Assembly (NCBI RefSeq): GCF_001428005.1
Contig: NZ_LMSB01000045.1
Coordinates: 323,677 to 387,455, forward strand
From: Arthrobacter sp. Soil736
Lineage (GTDB): Bacteria > Actinomycetota > Actinomycetes > Actinomycetales > Micrococcaceae
Direction of reading: 5' to 3'
DNA: 63,779 nucleotides
A program made the position numbers and the translations under genes. A model generated the notes under the pieces. That model saw only the letters and a program-made list of their open reading frames with translations, did not search any database and had not been told where the DNA came from. Shown here one piece after another: positions 1 to 9,243 of the stretch (its first letter is position 1; each line of letters starts with the position of its first letter).

Positions 1-1
1 C

Positions 2-862
2 CCCCGCCGCGGACTCCACCACCTCGAAATCTTCGCCACCCCCGACCAATACGAACACCTCCTCACCGTCATGAACACCGCCACCAACCCCCGCACCCAA
101 CCACGTGCCGGCACCGACACAGAAAACGGCGGAGACAGCGGAGCCGATAACGCAGACGGTGCACTACCGGGGCCGGGGTTCGGTGCCGCGGCGGAAACCG
201 CCGCCGCCGACGCACCCCTGGAACGCCGCACCCGGCCCCAGCAACTCCTCGACGGCCTCATCGGCGCCTGCAAGGCTGCACTGGCCACGGGAGGTTTGCC
301 CGCCACCGGAGGACTCCGACCCCAGGTCATGGTCACCATCAGCTACCAGGACCTCCTCAACCGCCTCGAAACCACCGCAACCAACGGACCTCGCTACACC
401 AGAGACACCCCGGACCAACCCTCGCTGCCAGGCACGACGGTGGGCACCGGAACGTTCACCTTCACCGGACCCGTCACCCCCGCCACCATCCGCAAAATCG
501 CCTGCGACGCCGACATCATCCCCGTCCTCCTCGGCAGCGAAGGCCGCATCCTCGACATCGGCCGCACCACCAGAATCTTCCCGCCCCACATCCGCAAAGC
601 CATCACCGCCCGCGACCACGGCTGCGCCTTCCCCAACTGCACCATCCCCGCCCCCTGGTGCGAAGCCCACCACACCACCTACTGGTCACACGGCGGACCC
701 ACCAGCACCGACAACGGCACCCTCCTCTGCACCCACCACCACCACCTCATCCACAAGGAACAATGGCAAATCCACATGCAAACCGGCATCCCCTGGTTCG
801 TCCCCCCACCCCACATCGACCCAAACCAAACACCCCGCCGCAACCACCACCACCGAACATGA
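2..862 (+). CDS. HNH endonuclease domain protein (DUF222-type), 5'-truncated by window edge
   Basis: Only the C-terminal part is present: the frame is open from base 2 with no start, and the first ATG at 71 lies inside the protein (upstream codons read GLHHLEIFATPDQYEHLL, coding-like). The C-terminus carries an HNH nuclease domain: ARDHGCAFPNC, then APWCEAHH, then DNGTLLCTHHHHLIH, which supplies the Cys/His zinc ligands and catalytic histidines. Proteins with an N-terminal DUF222 region followed by this HNH domain are a large multicopy family in Arthrobacter and mycobacteria; their role is not established. The start and the DUF222 part lie to the left. It ends before a convergent hairpin at 1052-1090. 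Confidence 0.85.
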   Translation, partial: PRRGLHHLEIFATPDQYEHLLTVMNTATNPRTQPRAGTDTENGGDSGADNADGALPGPGFGAAAETAAADAPLERRTRPQQLLDGLIGACKAALATGGLPATGGLRPQVMVTISYQDLLNRLETTATNGPRYTRDTPDQPSLPGTTVGTGTFTFTGPVTPATIRKIACDADIIPVLLGSEGRILDIGRTTRIFPPHIRKAITARDHGCAFPNCTIPAPWCEAHHTTYWSHGGPTSTDNGTLLCTHHHHLIHKEQWQIHMQTGIPWFVPPPHIDPNQTPRRNHHHRT

Positions 863-1051
863 ACACGCCCGGAAACCAACGGGCAGAACGGTCCGCGCAG
901 CCCACCGGACACTGAAGCAGGCGAGGCGCGAAGGAAGCGCCCGCCGCGCGCTAAGAGTGTCTGAACAACGCTGGATCCCGTAGCCCAAGTCGCAGCAACC
1001 CTTGGCCGCAAGGCAGGCAGTCCGGGCATTTCACCGTCGCGCATTAAGCAA

Positions 1052-1090
1052 CGCAGCGCCCGGACCCATTCAAGGAGTCCGGGCGCTGCG
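1052..1090. terminator. Convergent hairpin terminator
   Basis: A perfect 14-bp inverted repeat (arms 1052-1065 and 1077-1090, 11-nt loop) lies between the end of the HNH gene on the plus strand and the end of the small minus-strand gene starting its stop at 1131. No long T tract is visible. Position between convergent genes supports a bidirectional terminator. Confidence 0.7.
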
Positions 1091-1130
1091 GAGTAGCTTC
1101 TCAATTCATCGCGTAAATTCATCGCGACGC

Positions 1131-1544
1131 TCAGGCGTCCTGCCAGCCGCGGCCTTCCAAGAACGTGGCCACGATGTTTCCCACGCCGGACTTAAGTGAG
1201 TTGCAGGGGTCCTCGTAAAGCGTCGCCTCAGCGGCGCGGCTGTGCATAATGAGCTGTTCGGCTTCAAGCTTCGCCTCAGGAACCGTAGCGCTAATGATGC
1301 CGGTGCGCGCCGGAAGTTCGGTCGTGTGGATTATTTCGGCGTCCGTTTCCGATAGCGGGATTGTGGTCCCGGTCTGGATCTCATCGTACGGAAACTCGAA
1401 TTCGGCGTTGTCGGGTGCAGCGGGAACCGTGTACTCCAGAAAGTAAGTTATGCTGCCAGCCTTGCCGAAAGGCCGCACCCCCGAAACCCGCCGCGTCTGC
1501 ACGCATAGATGTATCCGCGGCGAGCCAGGATCCCGCCGAGCCAT
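1131..1544 (-). CDS. Hypothetical protein, 137 aa
   Basis: Function not recognised. The frame opens at a GTG at 1559, but the ATG at 1544 (MARRDPGSPRIHL) is the more likely start; neither has a well-spaced ribosome site. The protein is acidic in its middle and C-terminal half (FEFPYDEIQTGTTIP, LKSGVGNIVATFLEGRGW) and has no signal peptide or membrane segment. It follows the gamma-glutamyltranspeptidase gene on the same strand by 29 bases and ends before a hairpin, so it could be the last gene of that unit. Base composition is less GC-rich than the neighbours. It could be a genuine orphan gene or the remnant of a larger one. Confidence 0.5.
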   Translation of the reverse strand: MARRDPGSPRIHLCVQTRRVSGVRPFGKAGSITYFLEYTVPAAPDNAEFEFPYDEIQTGTTIPLSETDAEIIHTTELPARTGIISATVPEAKLEAEQLIMHSRAAEATLYEDPCNSLKSGVGNIVATFLEGRGWQDA

Positions 1545-1573
1545 GACTCCCGCGGACACAGAGGCTCCGGCGT

Positions 1574-3472
1574 TTATCGCCCTGCCGCGTATCCCTGGGC
1601 ACCGCGCGGATTGGCGGCGGCCTTCAGCACCCCAGTTGCGGGATCACGGACGACGGCTGAGAGCCGGCCCAGCGTCCAGTCACCCGCCCGCGTGATCCGG
1701 TGCCCCCTGCGCTCGAGGCCCGCTATCACGTCGTCGCCCAGCCGGTCCTCGACGACGGCGCCGCCCGGCTCCCACGTCCGGGGCCAGAACGAGCCGGGCA
1801 TCGACGTCGTATGGAACGCCGGGGCGTCGATCGCCTGCTGCGGCGTATATCCCCCAACGATCGTCCGGAGCAGGTACAGGAGCTGCCACTGATCCTGCTG
1901 GTCTCCGCCCGGTGAGCCAAGGGCGGTCACGGCAACGCCGTTGCGCAGCACCAGTGTTGGCGTCAGCGTGGTCCGGGGCCGCTTGCCCGGCGTGAGCGTG
2001 GACGGCGTTCCCTCTTCGAGCCAGGTCATCTGCAGCCGGGTGCCCAGGCAGAAGCCGAGCTCGGGTATCGCCGGCGAGGACTGCAGCCAGCCGCCGGACG
2101 GCGTGGCCGAGACCAAGTTGCCCCAGCGGTCCACGACGTCGATGTGGCACGTATCGCCGCGAGTCTCGCCTGTCGCCTCCACCGTGGGCTCGCCGAGCGT
2201 CGGTTCGCCAACACCGGGCATGCCAACACCGGCCCCGACGGAACGGCGTGACCCGCCGTCGGCGCGTGGACCGCCGTCGTCACCGGCGAGCGCCGGCGGC
2301 ACATACTCGGTGCGCAATACAGGTACGAACGGCTCCCGGCCGGGAACCGTGCCTGGCCGGAACTCATGGGAGGCGTTCTCCGTGATCATCCCGCGGCGCG
2401 AAGCGGCGTATTCGGCCGACAGCAAGTAGTCCAGCGGAACGTCCGCGTCGCCGTAATATGCCTCGCGGTCTGCGAGCGCCAGCTTCTGCGCCTCCAGAAT
2501 GGTGTGCGCGCCGAGTTCCGTGGACGGGTCGAGGCGGTCGTCGTCGAAACCGCTCAGGATGGCGAGTGTCTGCAGCAGGGCCGGACCCTGCCCCCAGGGT
2601 CCCGTCTTGGCGATGGTGTGGCCGCGGAATTCCAGTGTCGCCGCATCCTCATAGGAGGCACGGAATCCTGCCATGTCCGACATGGTCAGGACGCCGCGGT
2701 GATCCGTCCCCGACGAGTGGCGGTGCGGTGTCTGCACTGCCATGGCCACGGCGCGCGCCACGAAGCCCTCACTCCACTCGCGTCGGGCGGCGTCGATGCG
2801 GGCTTCACGCGTGTGCGCCGCGCTGTTCACCGCCTCGCCGATGCCCGCCCCCGCCTGCACGAGTCTCTGCAGGGTCCGGGCATGGGCCGGATTCCGGATC
2901 AGTTCCCCCTCCTCCGGAATCCGTCCGCCGGGCATCCACAACTCAGCGGACGTGGGCCAGTGCTCCCGGAACAGCCCGGCAACCGCGGAGATGGTGCTCT
3001 TTACCCGCGCCAACACCGGGTGCCCGTCCCGCGCGTACCCGATCGCGAAGTCCAGTACTTCCGCCACTTCCCACGACCCGTGGTCCCGCAAAAGTAAAAG
3101 CCAGGCGTCGACGGCGCCGGGTACTGCGGCGGCGAGCGCACCGGAGCCGGGAACGAGGTCGAGTCCTTCGGCCAGAAAGTGCTGCACCGTGGCGCCTGCA
3201 GGAGCCGGGCCCTGCCCCATCAGGATGACGGGTCTTCCCGGGTCCACGGCCGTGCTGAACACTCCCGTCATGTCCCCGCCCGGCCCGTTGAGGTGCGGCT
3301 CGACGACGTGCAGGACGAACGCGGCCGCCGTGGCGGCGTCGAAAGCGTTACCGCCACGTTCCAGAACCGCCTGGGCAGTGGCGGTGGCGAGCCAGTGCGT
3401 GGAGGCCGCCATGCCGAACGTTCCCTGCAGGGTGGGACGGGTGGTGAATGGGTCCGGCCGCGTGAAACTCAT
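1574..3472 (-). CDS. Gamma-glutamyltranspeptidase family protein (Ntn hydrolase)
   Basis: A 632-residue member of the gamma-glutamyltransferase family, which cleaves or transfers the gamma-glutamyl group of glutathione-like compounds after self-cleavage into two subunits. The N-terminal half has the typical AASTHWLATATAQAVLERGGNAFDAATAAAF region and a VEPHLNGPGGD stretch; the catalytic Thr that becomes the N-terminus of the small subunit is seen in GDTCHIDVVDRWGN, and GSPGGDQQ follows. The frame extends upstream to 3604, but the family homology starts at MSFTRPDPF, so the ATG at 3472 is taken. No signal peptide is evident, so it may be cytoplasmic, unlike secreted GGTs. It diverges from the FdhF-like gene. 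A linker of about 30 residues (GDDGGPRADGGSRRS...) just before the cleavage site is low complexity. Confidence 0.9.
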   Translation of the reverse strand: MSFTRPDPFTTRPTLQGTFGMAASTHWLATATAQAVLERGGNAFDAATAAAFVLHVVEPHLNGPGGDMTGVFSTAVDPGRPVILMGQGPAPAGATVQHFLAEGLDLVPGSGALAAAVPGAVDAWLLLLRDHGSWEVAEVLDFAIGYARDGHPVLARVKSTISAVAGLFREHWPTSAELWMPGGRIPEEGELIRNPAHARTLQRLVQAGAGIGEAVNSAAHTREARIDAARREWSEGFVARAVAMAVQTPHRHSSGTDHRGVLTMSDMAGFRASYEDAATLEFRGHTIAKTGPWGQGPALLQTLAILSGFDDDRLDPSTELGAHTILEAQKLALADREAYYGDADVPLDYLLSAEYAASRRGMITENASHEFRPGTVPGREPFVPVLRTEYVPPALAGDDGGPRADGGSRRSVGAGVGMPGVGEPTLGEPTVEATGETRGDTCHIDVVDRWGNLVSATPSGGWLQSSPAIPELGFCLGTRLQMTWLEEGTPSTLTPGKRPRTTLTPTLVLRNGVAVTALGSPGGDQQDQWQLLYLLRTIVGGYTPQQAIDAPAFHTTSMPGSFWPRTWEPGGAVVEDRLGDDVIAGLERRGHRITRAGDWTLGRLSAVVRDPATGVLKAAANPRGAQGYAAGR

Positions 3473-3728
3473 GGGCCCTACTGTAGCCACGCCGTCCCGC
3501 GCAGCCCGGGACCCCGCGCTGGCGAAAGTCCGGCTCAGCCAAACAACGCAGCCACGCGGGTGAGCGTTTGTATCACCCCTCGGCAAGCATGAGTCATCTC
3601 TCACTTGATGGCTGGAGCTGTCCGCCGAGCGGTAACAATTCAGCGATGAACGGTTCCGTCGAGGCCTTCGGGCGGTTAAATCGCCGAATAAGCTCGATTT
3701 CGCGACGGCTACCGGTCAGGATGAACTA

Positions 3729-6041
3729 ATGAAACGCGGAGCTCCTGTCGATGACATCAATGAAGATGACCTGCTGGTCGGAAAACCCAAGAAATCAGCC
3801 GCCGGGCTGAAGGCGGTCGAAGTCGCCCTAGAACGCGGGATCGCCCAGGCGGGCGTTACCCGGACCATGCAGTCCCTGCTGCGCCTGAACCAGCGCGACG
3901 GCACAGACTGCCCGGGCTGTGCCTGGCCGGAGTCGCAAGGAACCCGCAAGCCGGCGGAGTTTTGCGAGAACGGCGCCAAGGCCGTCGCTGAGGAAAACAC
4001 ACTCCGCACCGTGACCCCGGAATTCTGGGCGAGGCACTCCATCGCGGAACTGGCCACCAAAACGGAGTACTGGCTGGGAAACCAGGGGCGCATCACCCAT
4101 CCGATGGTCATCCGTCCCGGTGACACCCACTACTCCCCCATCGCGTGGCAGGAAGCCTTCGACCTCATCGGCGAGCACATCCGAGCCACCACTCCGGAGC
4201 GCACGGTCTTCTACACGTCCGGCCGGACCGCCAACGAAACGGCGTTCATGTACCAGCTGTTCGCCCGTTCCATCGGCACCAACAACCTGCCGGACTGCTC
4301 CAACATGTGCCACGAATCCTCGGGCAGCGCCCTGAACCCGACGATCGGGATCGGCAAGGGCACCGTATCCCTGGAGGACATCCACACGGCCGAACTGATT
4401 TTCGTGGTCGGGCAGAACCCGGGAACCAACCACCCGAGGATGCTTTCCGCGCTGGCTGACTGCAAGAGCAACGGCGGCAAGATCGTGGCCGTGAACCCCC
4501 TGCCGGAGGCGGGTCTCTTCAATTTCAAGGACCCGCAGTCGGTCTCCGGCGTCATCGGCAACGGCTCCTCGCTGGCCGACGAGTTCCTGCCCATCAAGGT
4601 GGGCGGCGACCTCGCGCTGTTCCAGGCGCTCGGCCACCTCCTGCTTGAAGAGGAAGAGCGGGTCCCGGGCTCGGTCGTCGACCACGAGTTCATCGCCACC
4701 AACACCGAAGGTTTCGCAGCGTACCGCGCAGCCCGCAAGGAGCTGGACTGGGCAGAAATCGAAACCGCCACCGGGTTGTCCCGGCTGCAGATTTCCACGG
4801 TTGCGCAGATGCTGGTCAAGTCCAAGGCGACCATCATCTGCTGGGCCCTGGGCCTCACCCAGCAGCCGCATTCGGTGGACACGATCAAGGAAATCATCAA
4901 CGTCCTGCTGCTGCAGGGGAACTTCGGGAAGCCCGGCGCGGGCGCGTGCCCCGTCCGCGGCCACTCCAACGTCCAGGGCGACCGCACCATGGGCATCTGG
5001 GAAAAGCCCAAGGAATGGCTCCTCGCCGCCCTCGACCAGGAGTTCGGGATCGTCTCGCCGCGCGAGCACGGCCTTGATTCCGTGGAGACTGTGGAGGCTT
5101 TCGAGAACGACGACGTCGACGTCTTCGTTTCGATGGGCGGCAACTTTGCGCTGGCGTGCTCAGACACCGAAGTCCTGGAGGCCTCGATGCAGCGCGTCGG
5201 CCTGACGGTCCACATTTCAACGAAGCCGAACCGCTCCAACGTGATGCACGGCCAGACCTCGCTGATCCTGCCGACGCTCGGCCGGACCGACACCGACGAC
5301 AAGCACCCTGGCGGCCGCCAGATCCTCTCGGTCGAGGATTCGATGTCCTGCGTGCACTCCACCCAGGGCCGGCTGACCCCCGTCTCCGAACACCTGCTGG
5401 CCGAACCCGTGATTGTGGCCCGCATGGCCGCAGCCACCTTGGGCCCGGAGCATGCCGTGGACTGGAAGGCGATGGCGGATGACTACGACGTGATCCGCGA
5501 CCACATCTCCCGCGTGCTCCCGGGCTTCGAGGACTTCAACAAGCGACTCAGGACGAAGAACGGCTTCATCCTGCCGAACCCGCCGCGGGACACCCGCAGC
5601 TTCGCCACCGACATCGGCCAGGCGCGGTTTACCGTCAGCCCGCTGGAATACCTGAAGGCGCCCGAGGGACACCTGATTCTCCAGACCGTGCGCAGCCACG
5701 ACCAGTACAACACCACGTTCTATGGCCAGGACGACCGCTACCGCGGCATCTCCAACGGCCGGCGCGTCATCCTCATCAACCAGGACGACGCCGCCGAGCT
5801 CGGCTTCCAGGACCGCGAGCTGGTTGACGTCGTCAGCACCTTCCAGGGCCAGGAACGCCGGGCGGACAAGTTCCGGTTGGTGTTCTACCCCACCCCCCGC
5901 GGGTGTGCAGCGGCCTACTTCCCGGAGGCCAACGCCCTGGTCCACCGTGAGCTGGTGGCCCGCGAGTCGAACACCCCCGGCTACAAGGCCATGACGGTCC
6001 GGTTCCTTCCGCATGAGGAGCAAGTCAGGCAGCTGAGCTGA
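3729..6041 (+). CDS. FdhF/YdeP-family molybdopterin oxidoreductase
   Basis: A 770-residue protein of the FdhF/YdeP family (formate-dehydrogenase-H-like molybdopterin enzymes). Visible features: an N-terminal CPGCAWPE...EFCENGAKAV stretch typical of YdeP proteins, the molybdopterin domain with TSGRTANETAFMYQLFARS and NLPDCSNMCHE (ordinary Cys, no in-frame TGA for selenocysteine), VVGQNPGTNHPRML, and the C-terminal dinucleotide-binding domain with RSHDQYNTTFYG. YdeP-type proteins usually act alone, without dedicated electron-transfer subunits, and their substrate is not firmly known. The ATG at 3729 follows CAGGATGAAC, a plausible ribosome site. No fdhD or molybdenum cofactor gene is nearby. 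It is followed by short 20-base repeats and a strong hairpin. Confidence 0.88.
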   Translation: MKRGAPVDDINEDDLLVGKPKKSAAGLKAVEVALERGIAQAGVTRTMQSLLRLNQRDGTDCPGCAWPESQGTRKPAEFCENGAKAVAEENTLRTVTPEFWARHSIAELATKTEYWLGNQGRITHPMVIRPGDTHYSPIAWQEAFDLIGEHIRATTPERTVFYTSGRTANETAFMYQLFARSIGTNNLPDCSNMCHESSGSALNPTIGIGKGTVSLEDIHTAELIFVVGQNPGTNHPRMLSALADCKSNGGKIVAVNPLPEAGLFNFKDPQSVSGVIGNGSSLADEFLPIKVGGDLALFQALGHLLLEEEERVPGSVVDHEFIATNTEGFAAYRAARKELDWAEIETATGLSRLQISTVAQMLVKSKATIICWALGLTQQPHSVDTIKEIINVLLLQGNFGKPGAGACPVRGHSNVQGDRTMGIWEKPKEWLLAALDQEFGIVSPREHGLDSVETVEAFENDDVDVFVSMGGNFALACSDTEVLEASMQRVGLTVHISTKPNRSNVMHGQTSLILPTLGRTDTDDKHPGGRQILSVEDSMSCVHSTQGRLTPVSEHLLAEPVIVARMAAATLGPEHAVDWKAMADDYDVIRDHISRVLPGFEDFNKRLRTKNGFILPNPPRDTRSFATDIGQARFTVSPLEYLKAPEGHLILQTVRSHDQYNTTFYGQDDRYRGISNGRRVILINQDDAAELGFQDRELVDVVSTFQGQERRADKFRLVFYPTPRGCAAAYFPEANALVHRELVARESNTPGYKAMTVRFLPHEEQVRQLS

Positions 6042-6046
6042 CCTCA

Positions 6047-6122
6047 ACACCCACCTAAAGCGGCAACACCCAACTAAAGCGGCCATCACCCAACTAGAGC
6101 GGCCATCACAACTGAAGCGGCC
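6047..6122. repeat. Short tandem repeat, ~20-base period, after fdhF-like gene
   Basis: Three to four degenerate copies of a 20-base unit whose core is CCAACTAAAGCGGCCATCA. The clearest copies begin at 6067 and 6087; a diverged copy precedes them, and the last copy runs into the left arm of the terminator hairpin at 6114. The repeat core AAGCGGCC is also the base of the hairpin stem, so the array probably arose by duplication of the stem's left arm. Confidence 0.6.
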
Positions 6123-6146
6123 GGCGGTCAAACCGCCGGCCGCTTC
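6114..6146. terminator. Bidirectional hairpin terminator between fdhF-like gene and tex
   Basis: A perfect 15-bp stem (6114-6128 with 6132-6146) around a 3-base loop separates the plus-strand fdhF-like gene from the minus-strand tex gene. No clear T run, but the stem is long and GC rich. Confidence 0.8.
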
Positions 6147-6172
6147 AGGCGCATCGTGTGCTTGCGCGGCCG

Positions 6173-8830
6173 CTACTTCGCGAGGCCGGCCCTCCGCAGC
6201 GCTTCCGCCATGGCGGTGTTCGCCGGGTTCGGCGCCTGCTTAGGAGACGCCTTCTGCGGGGCTGCCGCCTCGTTGCGGTTATTGCCTGCGGGACGTGCGC
6301 CGCGGGCGGGCGCACCGCCTTCACCGCCGGCGGCCCGTGCCGTACTGGCACCCTCACCCGCCTGGCGGCCACCGGCACCCTGGCGCCCGCCGGAAGATGC
6401 GCGGCCCGCGGAAGGTGCGCGTCCACCACCCGGCTGGCCGCCCCGACCAGGTGCGCGCCCGCCGGAAGGTGCCGGCTCGTCGTCGAGCCTCAGCGTGAGG
6501 GAGATGCGCTTGCGCTCGGGGTCCGCCTCGAGCACCTTCACCTTCACGACCTGGCCGGATTTCACCACCTCGCGCGGATCCGACACGAAGCGGTTGGCGA
6601 GCGCGGACACGTGGACCAGCCCGTCCTGGTGCACACCCACGTCCACAAACGCGCCGAACGCGGCAACGTTGGTGACGGTTCCCTCGAGCACCATGCCTGG
6701 CCTGAGGTCGGAGATCTTCTCGATCCCCTCCGAGAACGTGGCCGCCTTGAACGCCGGCCGCGGATCCCGTCCGGGCTTCTCCAGTTCGGCGATGATGTCG
6801 CGGACCGTGGGCAGGCCGAACGTGCCGTCCACGAAGTCCTCCGGGTTCAGGGCGCTGGCCGCGGCAAGCCCCGCCGGCGGCAGCCCTGCCTGGGACGGCC
6901 CACCTGCCTTGCCGGATGCAGCACTGGATACAGCCCCGGCCGCGGCCAGGATCTTCCGCGCCACCGAATACGCCTCCGGGTGCACGCTGGAGGCATCCAG
7001 CGGCTCGGCTCCCCCGGTGATCCGCAGGAACCCGGCGCACTGCTCAAACGCCTTGGCGCCCAGCCTCGGCACCTTCTTCAGGTCGCTGCGCTTGGCAAAG
7101 GGACCGTGTTCGTTCCGGTAGGCCACAATGTTTTCGCTCAACAGCGGCCCCACACCGGCCACGCGGCTCAGCAGCGCGGGCGATGCCGTGTTCACGTCCA
7201 CTCCCACGGCATTCACGCAGTCCTCCACCACGGCATCCAGGCTGCGGTCCAGCTTGGCGGCCGTGACATCGTGCTGGTACTGCCCGACGCCGATCGACTT
7301 GGGGTCGATCTTCACGAGTTCCGCCAGCGGGTCCTGCAGACGCCGGGCAATGGACACGGCGCCGCGCAGGGACACGTCCATCCCCGGCAGTTCGGCCGCG
7401 GCCAGGGCTGATGCCGAGTACACGGATGCTCCGGCTTCGGACACCACGAGCTTCTGCGGCTTGGCAGCCACGCCGGCAGGCGCACCGGCAGCCGCATCTG
7501 TCCCAGCGGCCGCCTCCGCGGACAGCCGCTTGAGCAGTTCGGCCGCGAGCTTGTCCGTCTCACGCGATGCCGTGCCGTTGCCGATCGCCACGAGCTCGAC
7601 GGCGTGCTTCCGCGCCAGACGTACGAGCGTCGCCAGGGCCTCGTCCCACTTGCGCGCCGGCGCGTGCGGATAGACGGTGTCCGTGGCCACCACCTTGCCC
7701 GTCCCGTCCACCACAGCCACCTTCACGCCGGTGCGCAGCCCCGGGTCCAGGCCAAGGGTGGCGCGGTTTCCCGCGGGGGCGGCCAGCAGCACGTCCCGCA
7801 GGTTGGCCGCGAAGACGCGGACGGCCTCGTCCTCCGCGGCGGCGAACATCCGCCCGCGCAGGTCCGCCGTCAGCCGTGCAAGCACCCTCGAGCGCCACGC
7901 CACCTGTGCGGTCTGCAGCAGCCAGCCGTCGGCGGGCCGGCCGCGGTCGGCAACCCCGAGGAACCTGGCCACCGCTGATTCGTAACGGGCGCGTGCGGCG
8001 GCGAGGGCGTCGTCGTCGGCCGGGTCCGCCTCGGCGAGGTCGAGCTCCAGGACGCCGTCCTTCTCGCCGCGCAGCAACGCCAGCACGCGGTGCGACGGCA
8101 TCCCCGACGGTACCTGCGAAAACTCGAAGTAGTCGGCAAACTTCTGGCCCTCAGACTCCTTGCCCTTCTTCACGCGCGACGCCATCCGCCCCTGCGTCCA
8201 CAGCCGCTCACGCAGCGTCTCGGCAAGGTCGGGATCCTGCGCGACGCGCTCCACGATGATGGCCCGCGCACCGGCGAGCGCGGAGGTCGAGTCCTCGATG
8301 GCGTGCTCGGCGTTCAGGTATTTCGTCGCCTCCCGCTCCGGATCCAGTTCGGGGCGCTTGAGCAGCGCATCCGCGAGCGGCTCCAGCCCTGCCTCGCGCG
8401 CAATCTGCGCCTTGGTGCGGCGCTTGGACTTGAAGGGCAGGTAGATGTCCTCCAGCCTGGACTTCGTCTCGGCACCGACGACGGCGGCGTGCAGTTCCGG
8501 CGTCAGCTTTCCCTGCGCGGCAATCGCCTCCAGGACGGCACGACGGCGGTCCTCCAGATCCCGGAGGTAGCGCAGGCGTTCGTCGAGCTCGCGGAGCTGG
8601 GTATCGTCCAGCGTCCCGGTGGCTTCCTTGCGGTACCGGGCGATGAAGGGAACGGTGGATCCGCCGTCGAGCAGTTCCACGGCGGCCTTCACCTGCCAGG
8701 CTTTGACGCCGAGCTCGGCGGCGATCTGGGCAGCGATGTGGGCGGCGGCTTGGTCGGCAGAGTGGTCAGCAATAGGGTTGGACACTCTTGCTGGCGAGGG
8801 CACGGAAGGGGGCTGCGGGAATTGGGTCAC
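6173..8830 (-). CDS. tex: Tex family transcription accessory / RNA-binding protein
   Basis: Full-length Tex protein (about 885 residues), a nucleic-acid-binding factor that tunes transcription. Seen: the Tex N-terminal domain (LLDGGSTVPFIARYRKEATGTLDD), the YqgF-like RNase-H fold (LGLDPGLRTGVKVAVVD), helix-hairpin-helix motifs (DVNTASPALLSRVAGVGPLLSENIV) and a C-terminal S1 RNA-binding domain (LEGTVTNVAAFGAFVDVGVHQDGLVH). After S1 comes a low-complexity tail of about 100 residues rich in Gly, Arg and Ala, commoner in actinobacterial than in enterobacterial Tex. The frame is open to a TTG at 8851; the GTG at 8830 (VTQFPQPP) is preferred, with GAGG upstream. Stands alone on the minus strand and is divergent from the small plus-strand gene at 8928. 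Confidence 0.93.
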   Translation of the reverse strand: MTQFPQPPSVPSPARVSNPIADHSADQAAAHIAAQIAAELGVKAWQVKAAVELLDGGSTVPFIARYRKEATGTLDDTQLRELDERLRYLRDLEDRRRAVLEAIAAQGKLTPELHAAVVGAETKSRLEDIYLPFKSKRRTKAQIAREAGLEPLADALLKRPELDPEREATKYLNAEHAIEDSTSALAGARAIIVERVAQDPDLAETLRERLWTQGRMASRVKKGKESEGQKFADYFEFSQVPSGMPSHRVLALLRGEKDGVLELDLAEADPADDDALAAARARYESAVARFLGVADRGRPADGWLLQTAQVAWRSRVLARLTADLRGRMFAAAEDEAVRVFAANLRDVLLAAPAGNRATLGLDPGLRTGVKVAVVDGTGKVVATDTVYPHAPARKWDEALATLVRLARKHAVELVAIGNGTASRETDKLAAELLKRLSAEAAAGTDAAAGAPAGVAAKPQKLVVSEAGASVYSASALAAAELPGMDVSLRGAVSIARRLQDPLAELVKIDPKSIGVGQYQHDVTAAKLDRSLDAVVEDCVNAVGVDVNTASPALLSRVAGVGPLLSENIVAYRNEHGPFAKRSDLKKVPRLGAKAFEQCAGFLRITGGAEPLDASSVHPEAYSVARKILAAAGAVSSAASGKAGGPSQAGLPPAGLAAASALNPEDFVDGTFGLPTVRDIIAELEKPGRDPRPAFKAATFSEGIEKISDLRPGMVLEGTVTNVAAFGAFVDVGVHQDGLVHVSALANRFVSDPREVVKSGQVVKVKVLEADPERKRISLTLRLDDEPAPSGGRAPGRGGQPGGGRAPSAGRASSGGRQGAGGRQAGEGASTARAAGGEGGAPARGARPAGNNRNEAAAPQKASPKQAPNPANTAMAEALRRAGLAK

Positions 8831-8927
8831 CAGATCATTTTGCCTCACCAACGCGCTCTACCCACGGCCGGGCTTAAGTGGTGTAGTGGCTGTAGGCAGC
8901 GGAAGTCCTCGGCATAGGCGGCGCATC

Positions 8928-9224
8928 ATGCAGGAATTGCTGATCATTCTCCAGGACGGCTTCAACGGGGACGAAGTCGCCATCACGGTCAACGGCAAGG
9001 AGGCCCGGTACGACCGCGACGTCACCACCCGGGCGCTCCTGGGAATGGCCGAGGAAGTGTCCGTGGAACTGCCCGCAAAAGGCGCCACGGTGGGCGTCGA
9101 AGTCACCAGCCGGAACCTCAGCGCCGAGAAGAAGCTTCACGGGCGGCCGCGCAGCCTCCTGGTGTCCATCGAGGACGGCGAACTGGTGCTCAGCGAAGGG
9201 ACCGGGCGCGAGGCGTTCCTCTGA
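8928..9224 (+). CDS. Conserved hypothetical protein, 98 aa
   Basis: A small acidic protein beginning MQELLIILQDGFNGDEVAITVNG. It looks globular with alternating strands (ILQDGF, VAITVNG, VSVELPA, VGVEVTS, SLLVSIEDGELVLSEG) and has neither signal peptide nor membrane segment. The frame is open further upstream across the tex start, but the ATG at 8928 is the only one in the gap between tex and the downstream gene. It lies divergent from tex and convergent with the TIM-type isomerase gene, with only 19 bases between the two stops. Function not recognised. Confidence 0.65.
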   Translation: MQELLIILQDGFNGDEVAITVNGKEARYDRDVTTRALLGMAEEVSVELPAKGATVGVEVTSRNLSAEKKLHGRPRSLLVSIEDGELVLSEGTGREAFL

Positions 9225-9243
9225 AACACTTAGCGCATGGGCC

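Noticed and set aside
2..862. HNH protein as a homing endonuclease or insertion element
   Set aside because: No inverted repeats or intein/intron features visible; DUF222-HNH proteins are common stand-alone genes in this group.
679..1122. Minus-strand frame opposite the HNH gene end
   Set aside because: Rich in Trp and Val from antisense of His-rich codons; crosses the terminator hairpin.
3729..6041. Possible selenoprotein in the FdhF-like gene
   Set aside because: The expected position reads Cys (DCSNMCHE), and no in-frame TGA is needed.
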